Notes: generated from the sequence alone by a model not told the origin. Shown: positions 1-9,052, counted from the first letter of the stretch. The stretch is DNA of 64,000 bases from Desulfuribacillus alkaliarsenatis (GCF_001730225.1 NZ_MIJE01000011.1:248001-312000); one strand, 5' to 3'. Translations and numbers: made by a program.

Positions 1-858
1 ATTAAAGTAAACTTAGATACGATTGTCGAAGAGCAGCCGATTGACACTAGCGTTGAATTATTCGGTCAAAAATTCAAATTTCCAGTATTTGCTGCGCCGA
101 TTGGTGCTGTAGCGCTTAACTATGGCGGTCATATGGATGACTACACATATTCGCAAGCGATACTTAAGGGATGTCAAGATGCTGGCACACTAGGGTTTAC
201 TGGTGATGGTGTAAAGGATGAATTTTACGACCTACCATTAAAAGCGATTGCTGAAAATGGAGGAAATGGAATTCCAACAATTAAGCCTTGGAAGAAGGAA
301 GAAATCCTAGCGAAAATCAAAAAAGCAGAAGAAAGTAATGCTACAGCAGTAGCGATGGATATAGATGCTGCGGGGCTAGTTACTTTAGCGTTATTAGGTA
401 AACCAGTTGGCACTAAATCCGTTGATGATTTGAAAGAGCTGATTTCAGCAACTAAGCTACCAGTTATCCTTAAAGGCGTTATGACAGTAGCAGGTGCGAA
501 GAAGGCAATGGAAGCTGGTGCCTATGGAATAGTAGTATCTAATCATGGTGGGCGTGTGCTCGACCATACTCCAGCAACGATTGAAGTCCTACCAGAAATC
601 GCAAAAGCTGTTAAAGGCAAATTAAAGATATTTGTTGATGGCGGCTTTAGAAGTGGAATGGATGTGTTCAAGGGCATAGCACTAGGTGCTGATGCAGTTA
701 TTATAGGAAGACCTTATGTACTAGCAGCCTATGGCGGTGAGGCAGAAGGCGTAAAGATTTACACTGAAAAGCTTGGTCAAGAGTTACTGGAAACTATGAT
801 TATGACAGGCTGCCATAGCATTAAAGACATCGATGAATCAAAGATTTTTAACGGATAG
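1..858 (+). CDS. FMN-dependent alpha-hydroxy-acid dehydrogenase/oxidase, 5' end outside window
   Basis: The frame is open from base 1, so the N-terminus lies upstream; 285 codons are visible. The family (lactate oxidase, glycolate oxidase, lactate monooxygenase) oxidises 2-hydroxy acids to 2-oxo acids using FMN on a TIM barrel. Visible hallmarks are the substrate/FMN lysine in PVILKGVMT, the active-site stretch VSNHGGRVLD with the catalytic His and Arg, and the phosphate-binding end FVDGGFRSG followed by ADAVIIGRPY. The usual SNHGGRQ has Val for Gln here. The substrate cannot be read from sequence; lactate or another short hydroxy acid is likely. It is followed by a bidirectional terminator and convergent genes. 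Confidence 0.88.
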   Translation: MKVNLDTIVEEQPIDTSVELFGQKFKFPVFAAPIGAVALNYGGHMDDYTYSQAILKGCQDAGTLGFTGDGVKDEFYDLPLKAIAENGGNGIPTIKPWKKEEILAKIKKAEESNATAVAMDIDAAGLVTLALLGKPVGTKSVDDLKELISATKLPVILKGVMTVAGAKKAMEAGAYGIVVSNHGGRVLDHTPATIEVLPEIAKAVKGKLKIFVDGGFRSGMDVFKGIALGADAVIIGRPYVLAAYGGEAEGVKIYTEKLGQELLETMIMTGCHSIKDIDESKIFNG

Positions 859-918
859 ATTTAATGGATAAATTAAGAAATAGCTCAGGGAATAGTGAGT
901 TAACAATAGTATAGTTAT

Positions 919-968
919 AAAAAGAATGACGCGCTTATCTATAGTGGATAAAACGTCATTCTTTTTTT
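919..968. terminator. bidirectional intrinsic terminator
   Basis: AAAGAATGACG pairs with CGTCATTCTTT and a T-run follows. The A-run on the left gives a T-run in the other direction, which suits its place between two convergent genes. Confidence 0.8.
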
Positions 969-1009
969 GATCAGTTGATATGTGTTTGGCTTGTTAAAAT
1001 TTTTAAGTG

Positions 1010-2083
1010 TTATTTAATCATACTGTTATAGCGGTACTGTCCGTTTGTTACATTGTCTATATCAATTATAAGATTGTATGTGCCTGCAGAAAGGGGGATT
1101 TGTGTAATAATAGATTCATTTTTCAACTCATATATTACTTCGGCTGTTGGATATGATTCTATTCTCAGCGTGATTGAACCAGTTTCAGCTGCAGACCTCC
1201 AGCTTAGGTAAAGGTTTTGATTCTCAGAAGCCTCGAAGCTTCTTCCGACAATGCCCTCATCCCAGTAAGAAAAAGTGCCTCTATCCTGCATGGTTTTCTG
1301 ATTAGTTGGTGCAATAGCAGTATAATGAAAACTCGCAGCTAATATTATAATTGCTAGAATTAAATAAATTGCATCCCGTGCCTTCGGACTAGGCATCTTG
1401 CTATCAACTTTAGCTAATACAATCTTACTTGCGTTGATGAAAGCAACACCTATAGCTAGCAATATTAGACTAAGGCCTATATGACTTCCACCCCATACAA
1501 AGAATACGTACAGTCTCTCGACAAACAACAATAATACAATGGCAACAAAAGCTATAGAACTGCTAAGACCGTATATTATTCCAAAGCGAAAGAATATCGT
1601 ACAGAGAAAATATACAGCACTAATTACAGCAAAAAACAGGCAGAAGCTCAGCAGAAGAATCAACAATTTATCGACAAGCTGTAGGTCAGCTAAGATGATT
1701 CCCATATAAAAGTCTGGCAGGGCATTAGTAGATTCAGATATACTCAACAAAAGTAGTTGCAGCACAATAATAGCAATGACTGCTGCTAGCACCGTATTCA
1801 GCACCACGCTTGAAAACCATATATCCTTTCGGCGGCTATTAAAGCTTAATAAGAAAGGTATTGAGTAAATTTGCACAAGGGGCAGGGCTATTAAAGAGCC
1901 AATCATCATCCCCCATAAAGGTGATAATAGGGTTACAAGTTGTATACTCTCAAAACCATTTCCAGTTATATAATAAAGAATAAATTGCAGAGAGCTATTA
2001 ATAATCATAATCGTCAGAAGGATTAAGAATACATACTTTAATGAGCGCCAGTATACCCATAGGTGAGCAGATAATGTATTCAC
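1010..2083 (-). CDS. ABC transporter membrane subunit, YtrC/D-like
   Basis: A 357-residue integral membrane protein with six or more hydrophobic segments spread from about residue 15 to 260, then a C-terminal extracytoplasmic domain of about 85 residues rich in beta-type sequence. It is the last gene of a leftward GntR-ATPase-membrane protein operon and overlaps the ATPase by 4 nt, so the two are translationally coupled. The order resembles B. subtilis ytrABC, an envelope-stress ABC system. The substrate is unknown. Membrane and partner assignment are fairly safe; the subfamily name is by context. Confidence 0.75.
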   Translation of the reverse strand: MNTLSAHLWVYWRSLKYVFLILLTIMIINSSLQFILYYITGNGFESIQLVTLLSPLWGMMIGSLIALPLVQIYSIPFLLSFNSRRKDIWFSSVVLNTVLAAVIAIIVLQLLLLSISESTNALPDFYMGIILADLQLVDKLLILLLSFCLFFAVISAVYFLCTIFFRFGIIYGLSSSIAFVAIVLLLFVERLYVFFVWGGSHIGLSLILLAIGVAFINASKIVLAKVDSKMPSPKARDAIYLILAIIILAASFHYTAIAPTNQKTMQDRGTFSYWDEGIVGRSFEASENQNLYLSWRSAAETGSITLRIESYPTAEVIYELKNESIITQIPLSAGTYNLIIDIDNVTNGQYRYNSMIK

Positions 2084-2964
2084 ACTGAGTCCCCCTTTCT
2101 TTTAGCTGTTAAATATACGAATAATTGTTGTAGGCTTAGCTTAGAAACCTGTATACCTGCCTCCATTAAAGCTGTCATTTCCTGTTTTGTCAGATGGTCG
2201 AAAATAGCGACATGTGTAGTATTGCCTAATGCTTCTTTATGAATAATGTTTTTTGTAGAGAGAGCGTGCTCTATAATGCTAGTTTGGCCACTTATTGTGA
2301 ATGATTGCTCCTCAAGAACCTCAATCGGCTGATGAAAAATAAGTGAACCCTTATCTATTAAAATCACATCTTCAAAAAGGCGACTCGCTTCGTCAATTAG
2401 ATGAGTTGAGAATACTATTGTCCTTGGATTTTTGGCGAAATCATCAGCTAGCAAATCGTAAAAAAGATGTCTAGCGGTGGCATCTAAGCCTGTATAAGGC
2501 TCATCTAGCAAAGTAACAGGAGCCCTACTAGCCATACTGATAATTATCGATAGCATCGAAACCATGCCTGCAGATAATTCTTTGTATTTCTTTTTTGGTG
2601 ACAGCTCAAATGTTTCTAGCAGTTCATCTGCAAAAGCTTGATCCCAGTTTGGATAAAAACTTGCAGCTGTTGCTAAAAAGTCTTTGACGCGATACGCGTG
2701 CACGTGCTTAGTAAAACCAGGAATAAAGCATATGTTGCTTAAGACCTCTCTGTTTTCGTACACAGACTCACCGAGAATTGTAACTTCACCTTCTGTAGGA
2801 ATATATTGGCTGGCCATAAGATGAAGCAAGGTTGTTTTACCAGCGCCGTTTCGACCAAGTAATCCGTAGATTTTATCCTTTGGTAACGCTAACGATATAT
2901 TGTTAACAGCGATTTCGCTATGGAATGCTTTTGACAGCTGTACCGTCCGAATTGCATCAATCAT
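2080..2964 (-). CDS. ABC transporter ATP-binding protein, YtrB-like
   Basis: A 294-residue ABC ATPase, close to the usual size of YtrB. Walker A is GRNGAGKTT (about residues 37-45), the signature is a variant LSAGM, and Walker B is VTLLDEPYTGLD followed by a switch His in FSTHLIDEA. The roughly 80 residues after the ATPase fold are typical of this group. It should energise the membrane protein encoded by the overlapping downstream gene. The start has an AGGAGG-type site, and the gap to the upstream regulator gene is 12 nt, so all three genes form one operon. Confidence 0.88.
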   Translation of the reverse strand: MIDAIRTVQLSKAFHSEIAVNNISLALPKDKIYGLLGRNGAGKTTLLHLMASQYIPTEGEVTILGESVYENREVLSNICFIPGFTKHVHAYRVKDFLATAASFYPNWDQAFADELLETFELSPKKKYKELSAGMVSMLSIIISMASRAPVTLLDEPYTGLDATARHLFYDLLADDFAKNPRTIVFSTHLIDEASRLFEDVILIDKGSLIFHQPIEVLEEQSFTISGQTSIIEHALSTKNIIHKEALGNTTHVAIFDHLTKQEMTALMEAGIQVSKLSLQQLFVYLTAKRKGDSV

Positions 2965-2976
2965 AATTTGTACCTC

Positions 2977-3363
2977 CTAGTCAGTTTTAGAAAAATCGAA
3001 ATTGTTGATGTAGTTAAGTAGTTCATTTTTGCTGATGTTAAGCTTTTTCGCTTCAATTAAAGCTTTAAGCATGTAATCATCATAAAAAAGTTGCTTACGA
3101 TTGGCTTGGATTATTGCTACCGCTCCGTCTGATACAAACATTCCGAGTCCGCGTCTTTTATGAAGAATCCCATCATCAACCAACAGGTTAATACCTTTGC
3201 CAGCAGTAGCGGGGTTAATTTTATACATAGAAGCTATTTGGTTAGTAGAGTACACTTGATCACCTTCTTTTAATACGCTCGTAAGTATCTCATCTTCAAT
3301 TTGTTCTGCAATTTGCATATAAATTGGTTTGGTACTATCATGCGACAGCAGCATTTTGTTCAC
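2977..3363 (-). CDS. GntR-family transcriptional regulator, YtrA subfamily
   Basis: At 128 residues this is a short GntR protein: an N-terminal winged helix (KPIYMQIAEQIEDEIL through VYSTNQIASMYKINPATAGKGINLLVDDGILHKR) plus a small helical tail, the YtrA subfamily architecture without a large effector domain. Such regulators sit in front of and repress ABC operons and respond to cell-envelope antibiotics. Here it leads the operon, and a palindrome over its own promoter (see 3424-3475) supports autorepression. Start ATG follows an AGAGGTG-type site. Confidence 0.88.
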   Translation of the reverse strand: MNKMLLSHDSTKPIYMQIAEQIEDEILTSVLKEGDQVYSTNQIASMYKINPATAGKGINLLVDDGILHKRRGLGMFVSDGAVAIIQANRKQLFYDDYMLKALIEAKKLNISKNELLNYINNFDFSKTD

Positions 3364-3423
3364 CTCTAATCTTTCAGAACTAAATTATTACTAACATTTA
3401 ATAATAGCTATACGAGAACTTAA

Positions 3424-3475
3424 TTAGTTAATTACTTGTGTAACTAACCATACAACCAATTAACATATATGTCAA
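3424..3475 (-). promoter_or_regulatory. promoter of the GntR-ABC operon with nested operator
   Basis: Read on the minus strand: TTGACA (3475-3470), 17 nt, TATGGT (3452-3447), then TTAGTTA-N10-TAACTAA (3447-3424), a perfect 7+7 inverted repeat sharing a base with the -10 box. A repressor bound here would block RNA polymerase. The symmetric layout suits a dimeric GntR protein, most simply the one encoded just downstream. Confidence 0.7.
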
Positions 3476-3505
3476 GCAAAAAGTTCTACAAAATCTGAAG
3501 GCACG

Positions 3506-3530
3506 AAAAACACACCTGACAAGGTGTGCT
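3506..3530 (-). terminator. intrinsic terminator of the 3568-3948 gene
   Basis: On the minus strand CACACCT-TGTC-AGGTGTG is followed by TTTTT. Confidence 0.8.
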
Positions 3531-3567
3531 CTAATATGTATATTATGCTGTGTGATAGCTATAGATA

Positions 3568-3948
3568 TCAATCTCGAATAAATTCAGCGTCAAGAGAATT
3601 GGCACCTGCGTGGATTGACAGCAAGGTATCTGCGTAGCCAACTAAGCGATTGACTATTTCTTCTCCTATTGCATAGACAAGTGGGCGCAGCTCTGTTTCG
3701 TGTAATTTTGGGTCATCAAGTATTAAGGTTGTGTTTATAAAAACATCCCTATTACCATAAAGGTCATAGTGTATAATAGCTTTACCCACTGCGCCTTCAG
3801 TGGCAGGGTCCTTATAGCTCGGTAAAAATACGTACCATTCTTCAGCGGTAGCTGATCGAAAGTTTTTAGTGAACTTCATACCGTCTAATTCTGTTGTTAT
3901 TACGTCCTGTAAAGCAGCGTTAGGTATGCCAACAATTTTTTTCCCCAT
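3568..3948 (-). CDS. hypothetical protein, 126 aa
   Basis: I do not recognise this family. A longer frame starts at 3969, but AAGGAGG lies 8 nt before an internal ATG at 3948, so that start (MGKKIVGIPN) is chosen. The protein is soluble, mixed alpha/beta by composition, with no signal peptide, no cysteines and no evident metal or nucleotide motif. It is a single-gene unit, with its own terminator downstream and divergent from glnS. Expression and reality of the gene look good because of the ribosome binding site and terminator; the function is open. Confidence 0.7.
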   Translation of the reverse strand: MGKKIVGIPNAALQDVITTELDGMKFTKNFRSATAEEWYVFLPSYKDPATEGAVGKAIIHYDLYGNRDVFINTTLILDDPKLHETELRPLVYAIGEEIVNRLVGYADTLLSIHAGANSLDAEFIRD

Positions 3949-4023
3949 AAGCGTAGCCTCCTTGCTCATATTTTACCAAAAAATGAGGTAAAGTAAAAAT
4001 GTTAATGTTACACCTGCAGTTTC

Positions 4024-4052
4024 TTTACAATAAACGAAAATAACGGTAGTAT
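4024..4052 (+). promoter_or_regulatory. putative sigma-A promoter of glnS
   Basis: TTTACA, 17 nt, TAGTAT, placed 37 nt before the chosen glnS start. Confidence 0.5.
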
Positions 4053-4088
4053 TATAAGAAATTAAATTTGACTAAAGGAGCAAGGTGC

Positions 4089-5795
4089 ATGAGTTCGAAT
4101 GAACAAGTCCAAACCCCTGTGAATTTTATACAAAACATAATAACTGAAGACTTAAAGTCTGGTAAAAATAACGGCAGAGTACATACGAGGTTTCCACCTG
4201 AGCCAAATGGCTATTTACATATTGGACATGCTAAATCTATTTGTCTGAACTTCGGGCTAGCAAATGCGAATAATGGCTTATGTAATTTGCGCATGGATGA
4301 TACAAATCCAACTAAAGAAGACGAAGAATTTGTAGAGTCGATTAAAGCAGATGTGAAATGGCTGGGATATGACTGGCAGGACAGGATGTACTTTGCATCT
4401 GACTATTTTGAAAAGCTCTATAGCTATGCGGTACAGCTTATAAAAGCTGGTAAAGCGTATGTATGTGAGCTGTCTGCGGAAGAAATGCGCGAGTTCAGAG
4501 GCACGTTGACTGAGCCTGGGAAAGAAAGCCCATATCGTAATCGCACCCCAGAGGAAAATTTAGATTTATTCGAAAGAATGCGTAAAGGTGAATTTCCTAA
4601 TGGTGCTAAGGTTCTAAGGGCAAAGATTGACATGTCTTCAGGCAACATAAATATGCGGGATCCTGTAATTTATCGTATTATGCATGCTAAGCATCACCGT
4701 ACTGGAGATGCATGGTGCATTTATCCGATGTATGATTTTGCCCATCCTTTATCGGATGCAATTGAAAATATTACACACTCTATATGTACATTAGAGTTTG
4801 CTGATCATCGTCCACTGTATGATTGGCTTGTAGAAAATGTTGATTACTCTAACGAAGCTGATGGTAGACCGCATCAGTATGAGTTTGCCAGACTGAATCT
4901 TAGCTATACTGTGATGAGTAAGAGAAAGCTTAAGCTACTGGTGGAGGAAGGCCATGTGACTGGCTGGGATGACCCACGTATGCCAACGATATCAGGTCTT
5001 CGTCGTCGAGGCTATACTCCAGAGTCGATTCGTGACTTCTGTGACCGGATAGGAGTTGCTAAGGCAAGTAACCTTGTCGATAAAGCGCTTTTAGAGCATT
5101 GTATACGTGAAGATTTGAATAAAAATGCAACTAGGGCGATGGCGGTATTAAGGCCATTGAAGCTAGTGCTGGATAATTACCCAGAGGATCATGAAGAGCT
5201 TTTAGAAATTGAGAACAATACCGAACAGGAAGACGCAGGCAAAAGAAAGGTGCCGTTTTCTAGGGTATTATATATAGAACAAGACGATTTTCTTGAAGAT
5301 CCACCGAAGAAATTTTTCCGACTTGCACCAGGGAAAGAAGTGCGCCTTAAAGGAGCATATATTATCCAATGTAATGAAGTCATTAAGGACGAGCAAACAG
5401 GTGAAATTATTGAACTGCGCTGCAGCTACGACCCAGAAACTAGAAGTGGCTTACCAGGTAGTGCCCGTAAGGTAAAGGGAGTACTGCATTGGGTATCAGC
5501 TAAACATGCCGTTCCAGCACAAGTACGCCTGTATGAAGAGCTATTCACTAAGGAACAACCAGAGCAATTGGATAGCGATGACGATGGCGACTTCAGGGCA
5601 AACATCAATCAAAACTCCTTAGAAGTCATAGAAAATTGCTTAGTGGAACCAGCGCTTGCAGAAGCAACAGTAAACGACCGTTTTCAATTTATGCGTCAGG
5701 GCTATTTCTGCTTAGACTCTAAAGATACTTCAACGGATAAATTAGTCTTTAATCGGATTGTTTCGTTAAAAGATAGTTGGGGTAAGATGAAATAA
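4089..5795 (+). CDS. glnS: glutaminyl-tRNA synthetase
   Basis: Class I aminoacyl-tRNA synthetase charging tRNA-Gln directly. A TTG at 4068 would extend the frame, but AAAGGAG lies 8 nt before ATG 4089, giving 568 residues, near the usual 550-570. The HIGH motif is in YLHIGHAKS (residues 44-47), with RFPPEPNG before it; the KMSKS equivalent is [10 protein letters not shown], as in gammaproteobacterial GlnRS. The two C-terminal beta-barrel anticodon domains follow. Most Bacillota make Gln-tRNA by the GatCAB amidotransferase route, so a true GlnRS is a horizontally acquired type. Monocistronic, with a terminator downstream. Confidence 0.96.
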   Translation: MSSNEQVQTPVNFIQNIITEDLKSGKNNGRVHTRFPPEPNGYLHIGHAKSICLNFGLANANNGLCNLRMDDTNPTKEDEEFVESIKADVKWLGYDWQDRMYFASDYFEKLYSYAVQLIKAGKAYVCELSAEEMREFRGTLTEPGKESPYRNRTPEENLDLFERMRKGEFPNGAKVLRAKIDMSSGNINMRDPVIYRIMHAKHHRTGDAWCIYPMYDFAHPLSDAIENITHSICTLEFADHRPLYDWLVENVDYSNEADGRPHQYEFARLNLSYTVMSKRKLKLLVEEGHVTGWDDPRMPTISGLRRRGYTPESIRDFCDRIGVAKASNLVDKALLEHCIREDLNKNATRAMAVLRPLKLVLDNYPEDHEELLEIENNTEQEDAGKRKVPFSRVLYIEQDDFLEDPPKKFFRLAPGKEVRLKGAYIIQCNEVIKDEQTGEIIELRCSYDPETRSGLPGSARKVKGVLHWVSAKHAVPAQVRLYEELFTKEQPEQLDSDDDGDFRANINQNSLEVIENCLVEPALAEATVNDRFQFMRQGYFCLDSKDTSTDKLVFNRIVSLKDSWGKMK

Positions 5796-5830
5796 CATGA
5801 AATAACATTAATAGATATGAGGATATATAC

Positions 5831-5868
5831 TATCACTCTGCAATTTACTTTGCAGGGTGATTTTTTGA
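5831..5868 (+). terminator. intrinsic terminator after glnS
   Basis: ATCACTCTGCAA pairs with TTGCAGGGTGAT, followed by a T-run. Confidence 0.85.
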
Positions 5869-5950
5869 TATTGATGATGAGTTATCACCCTAAAATGTCC
5901 TACATAAAAAAGCCAGTAGTGGAAAAACTAGCATTTATGGAGGGATAAGC

Positions 5951-6430
5951 ATGTTGAGAAAATCATCAGTTTTTTTGGCAATAGCAACTTTTTTATTGTT
6001 TAATATAGGTTCAATAATTCCAGCAGACAAGACATGGTATAACAAACTTGAGAAGCCGGCATGGTCGCCAAAGGACAAAACCTTTGGTTTAGTTTGGACA
6101 ATACTTTTTGCTTTAATATCCTTTGCCGTTGTGATCATGATACAAAAAGGCGCAACGAAAAAGAATAAAAAGTTTATGGTTACCTTGGGCACTAATTATG
6201 TTGCAAATCAAATATTTCCATTACTACAATTTCGATATAAAAACATGATGGCATCTACAGCTGATGCGATAATAGTTGCTTTTACAGCACTACTAATGGC
6301 AATTACTGCGAGGAAGGAATCTAAATTAGCCTCAGCTCTGCTAGCGCCGTATGTTTTATGGAGTACATTTGCGAGTGCACTCTCGACTGCAATATATATT
6401 AAGAACAAGCCAGACCGTGTGCATGAGTAA
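5951..6430 (+). CDS. tspO: TspO/MBR family membrane protein
   Basis: 159 residues with about five hydrophobic segments. The first loop NKLEKPAWSPKD followed by GLVWTILFALI is the characteristic TspO signature (benzodiazepine-receptor fold), and the last segment PYVLWSTFASALSTAIY fits the conserved helix V. TspO proteins bind porphyrins and lipophilic ligands and are linked to tetrapyrrole and stress homeostasis. The family's usual abundance of Trp is reduced here. GGAGGG lies 6 nt before the ATG. Only 6 nt separate it from the next small membrane gene, so they are probably cotranscribed. Confidence 0.85.
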   Translation: MLRKSSVFLAIATFLLFNIGSIIPADKTWYNKLEKPAWSPKDKTFGLVWTILFALISFAVVIMIQKGATKKNKKFMVTLGTNYVANQIFPLLQFRYKNMMASTADAIIVAFTALLMAITARKESKLASALLAPYVLWSTFASALSTAIYIKNKPDRVHE

Positions 6431-6436
6431 AATATA

Positions 6437-6745
6437 ATGGGTTATGATAACAAATTACTTAATCAACTATCTTTAATCTATGTATTATCCTGCCTTGATT
6501 ACGTAATAACAAGAATTTCGTTACCATTAGGAGCAATGGAACTTAATCCGCTATTAGCGCCAATAATAGAAAGTTATATTGGTGGGGCATTAAAATTATT
6601 AATGCCTCTATTTGTGTTGTATTACCTATGGATTCGCAGAAACTCAAATCGATATCGCGTTTATTTAACAGCAATAATCTTATCTGCATTTTATGTGCTG
6701 GTTGTAAGCTGGAATATTTTTGTCTATCTGGTGTTTTTGGTGTAG
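6437..6745 (+). CDS. small membrane protein, DUF5658-like
   Basis: 102 residues with three predicted membrane segments. The opening LSCLDYVITRISLPLGAMELNP resembles the DUF5658 pattern (an Asp in the first helix, a short loop, then E-x-NP). No function is established for that family. The start has a weak ribosome binding site and sits 6 nt after tspO, so expression probably depends on coupling. Family assignment is by pattern memory and moderately secure. Confidence 0.6.
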   Translation: MGYDNKLLNQLSLIYVLSCLDYVITRISLPLGAMELNPLLAPIIESYIGGALKLLMPLFVLYYLWIRRNSNRYRVYLTAIILSAFYVLVVSWNIFVYLVFLV

Positions 6746-6885
6746 ACACAATACTATATTGAGGATTTATATGTTATATTGATAGAGATAGCCTTCTTTA
6801 TAAGGGGGCAATTTTATAATTGATTAATAAAACTAGCGATGAGCATTTACTCATGGTTTTTTAATATAGGCAAGGAGATTGACAA

Positions 6886-6951
6886 ATGAATATTCGAATT
6901 AAGCCATCACAAGAAGAATTTAAAATTGCAAGTAATGCATATAGGAGCTAA
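6886..6951 (+). CDS. 21-residue upstream ORF before the VTT protein
   Basis: ATG 6886 has AAGGAG 8 nt upstream and encodes 21 residues (MNIRIKPSQE then EFKIASNAYRS). Its stop ends 1 nt before the start of the next gene, and its last codons contain the AGGAG that serves that gene. This is the layout of a leader peptide for translational coupling. It might equally be the 5' remnant of a decayed gene. Confidence 0.4.
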   Translation: MNIRIKPSQEEFKIASNAYRS

Positions 6952-6952
6952 C

Positions 6953-7519
6953 ATGATAGAATACGTAATAGAATTATTAAATGAATATCGTAATTGGGCA
7001 ATTTTAATTAGCATTACTATAAATATCGTGATTGCTGTGATGGGGGTAGTTCCTAGTTATTTCATAACAGCAGCGAATTTAGTAGTTTTTGGTTTTTGGA
7101 TGGGAGCATTTATATCCTTTGTAGGTGAATCGCTAGGTGCTATTATAGCATTTGTTTTATATCGAAAGGGGTTTCGAAGTTATCTTCAGAGACAACTTGA
7201 GAAATACCCTAAGGCTAAAAGCTTGATAGACGCAAAAGGTAAGGACGCATTTATTATAATTATTTCTTTGCGTTTACTACCCTTTATGCCATCTGGAATA
7301 GTTACATTTGGTGGGGCGGTTGGTCAAGTGTCATTGTTGACATTTGCATTGGCTAGCTCGTTGGGGAAAATACCAGCTTTAATGATAGAAGCATTTGCTG
7401 TTTACCAGGTTACGCAGCTTACGTGGGTGGGTAAAGTTATAATAATAGGTGTAGCGGCTTACTTACTTTATTATGTATACACTAAACGCAAGCAGGACAA
7501 AACCTGCGAGGAACTTTAG
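6953..7519 (+). CDS. TVP38/TMEM64 (VTT/SNARE-associated) family membrane protein, copy 1
   Basis: 188 residues from ATG 6953, which has AGGAG 5 nt upstream; a longer frame from 6926 lacks a site, and the paralogue at 9053 begins with the matching sequence. The VTT pattern is visible: GESLGAIIAFVLYRKG, then a charged loop, SLRLLPFMPSGIVTFGGAVG, and a final membrane helix. DedA/TVP38 proteins are polytopic and proposed to act in lipid (undecaprenyl phosphate or phosphatidylethanolamine) scrambling or membrane homeostasis. This copy, an aldehyde dehydrogenase gene and a second copy lie in a row. Confidence 0.82.
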   Translation: MIEYVIELLNEYRNWAILISITINIVIAVMGVVPSYFITAANLVVFGFWMGAFISFVGESLGAIIAFVLYRKGFRSYLQRQLEKYPKAKSLIDAKGKDAFIIIISLRLLPFMPSGIVTFGGAVGQVSLLTFALASSLGKIPALMIEAFAVYQVTQLTWVGKVIIIGVAAYLLYYVYTKRKQDKTCEEL

Positions 7520-7558
7520 TGCTTTTGGAGATTAATCATTATGCGAGGGGGAATAGCG

Positions 7559-8986
7559 ATGCAACCGTTGAAAGAATTATTGTTGGAGCAAAAACGGTTT
7601 TTTGCTAGTCAGGAAACTAAAAAAGTTTCTTTTCGAATATCGCAGTTGAAGCAGCTAAAACAGTTGATTATTGATTATGAACAAGAGATAATCAATGCCC
7701 TCAAATCAGACCTTAACAAATCAGAGCTAGATGCTTATACGACTGAAATAGGTATTTTGCTGAAAGATATAAGTTATACCATTAAGCATTTACCATCCTG
7801 GTCGAAGCCCAAGAAAGTTAAGACGCCAATTACCCATTTTGGTGCGAAAAGCTACATTCACTACGAGCCTTATGGGGCAGTGCTCATTATTGCTCCATGG
7901 AATTATCCTTTTCAATTAGCCATTGCGCCCCTGATTGGTGCACTAGCTGCTGGAAACTGTGCAATCATTAAACCTTCAGAATTCACTCCTGCGACATCGG
8001 AATTATTGGCTAAGATTATAAATCAGAACTTTAGGCCAGAGTATATTCACGTTGTTGAGGGTGGTAAGGAAACCAGTCAATTGCTACTAGAAGAAAAATT
8101 CGACTATATTTTCTTTACAGGTAGTGTCCCAGTTGGTAAAAAAGTTATGGAGGCTGCGGCTAAACACTTAACTCCTGTTACCCTCGAACTAGGTGGGAAG
8201 AGTCCTTGTATCGTGCACAAGGACGCAAAACTAGAAGTAGCGGCAAAAAGGGTTATTTGGGGGAAATTTTTAAATGCAGGACAAACCTGCATAGCCCCTG
8301 ACTATTTGCTCGTCCATAAAAATATTAGAAATGAACTTATAGAGCAGATGAAGAGAGCAATAGTAGACTTGTATACGGAAAATCCTTTAGAGAACAGCGA
8401 CTACACGCGGGTTGTTAACGAGCACCATTTTAATAGACTGCTAGGCTATCTTAGTGATGGCCAGATTGATGATGGCCAGATTGATGATGGTCAGGTTAGT
8501 GATGGTCGGATTAATAGACAGATTGCCGTTGGTGGGAAGTCAAATCGTGAGACACTCCAGATTGAGCCGACACTACTGGTAGATGTGAATTGGACAGACC
8601 CAGTCATGGATGATGAAATTTTTGGACCGATACTACCGATTATTGAATACGAAGATATTAGTGAATTTATCATTCGAATTGAAGAACGTCCGAAGCCGCT
8701 AGCTATGTATATTTTTTCTGAGGATAAAACATTTCAAAGAGATATAGTTCAAAGGCTATCATTTGGTGGGGGTTGCATTAACGATACCATCTATCATGTA
8801 GCATCGCCATACCTACCTTTTGGTGGTGTTGGGGAAAGTGGAGTTGGATCATACCATGGTGAAGATAGCTTTCTAACGTTTTCCCATAGGAAAAGCATCT
8901 TGAAGCAAACAACATTATTTGATTTGCCAATCCGCTACCCGAATTACAAGCACGCACTAAAGCTCGTGAAAAAGTTTCTCAGGTAA
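7559..8986 (+). CDS. aldehyde dehydrogenase, ALDH3-type
   Basis: NAD(P)-dependent oxidation of an aldehyde to the acid. GAGGGGG lies 7 nt before ATG 7559 (475 residues). Visible: APWNYPFQLA (cofactor pocket), KPSEFTP, FFTGSVPVGKKVM, the general-base Glu in LELGGKSP, and the catalytic Cys in NAGQTCIAPDY. Length and the C-terminal hydrophobic/basic tail suit the ALDH3 group acting on medium- or long-chain (lipid-derived) aldehydes. The position between two VTT membrane proteins fits a membrane-lipid role, an inference only. Unusually, a loop near residue 300 carries four tandem copies of a 5-residue repeat (see 8456-8515). Confidence 0.92.
   Translation: MQPLKELLLEQKRFFASQETKKVSFRISQLKQLKQLIIDYEQEIINALKSDLNKSELDAYTTEIGILLKDISYTIKHLPSWSKPKKVKTPITHFGAKSYIHYEPYGAVLIIAPWNYPFQLAIAPLIGALAAGNCAIIKPSEFTPATSELLAKIINQNFRPEYIHVVEGGKETSQLLLEEKFDYIFFTGSVPVGKKVMEAAAKHLTPVTLELGGKSPCIVHKDAKLEVAAKRVIWGKFLNAGQTCIAPDYLLVHKNIRNELIEQMKRAIVDLYTENPLENSDYTRVVNEHHFNRLLGYLSDGQIDDGQIDDGQVSDGRINRQIAVGGKSNRETLQIEPTLLVDVNWTDPVMDDEIFGPILPIIEYEDISEFIIRIEERPKPLAMYIFSEDKTFQRDIVQRLSFGGGCINDTIYHVASPYLPFGGVGESGVGSYHGEDSFLTFSHRKSILKQTTLFDLPIRYPNYKHALKLVKKFLR
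8456..8515 (+). repeat. in-frame 15-bp minisatellite, four units
   Basis: Units GATGGCCAGATTGAT (8456 and 8471, identical), GATGGTCAGGTTAGT (8486) and GATGGTCGGATTAAT (8501). They encode DGQID, DGQID, DGQVS, DGRIN in a surface loop of the aldehyde dehydrogenase. A multiple of three, so length changes keep the frame. Confidence 0.9.
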
Positions 8987-9052
8987 CGTCGTATAGTATT
9001 TTATTGAATCTCGAATAAAGAAAACTTATTAATACTTAGATTAGGGGACAAC

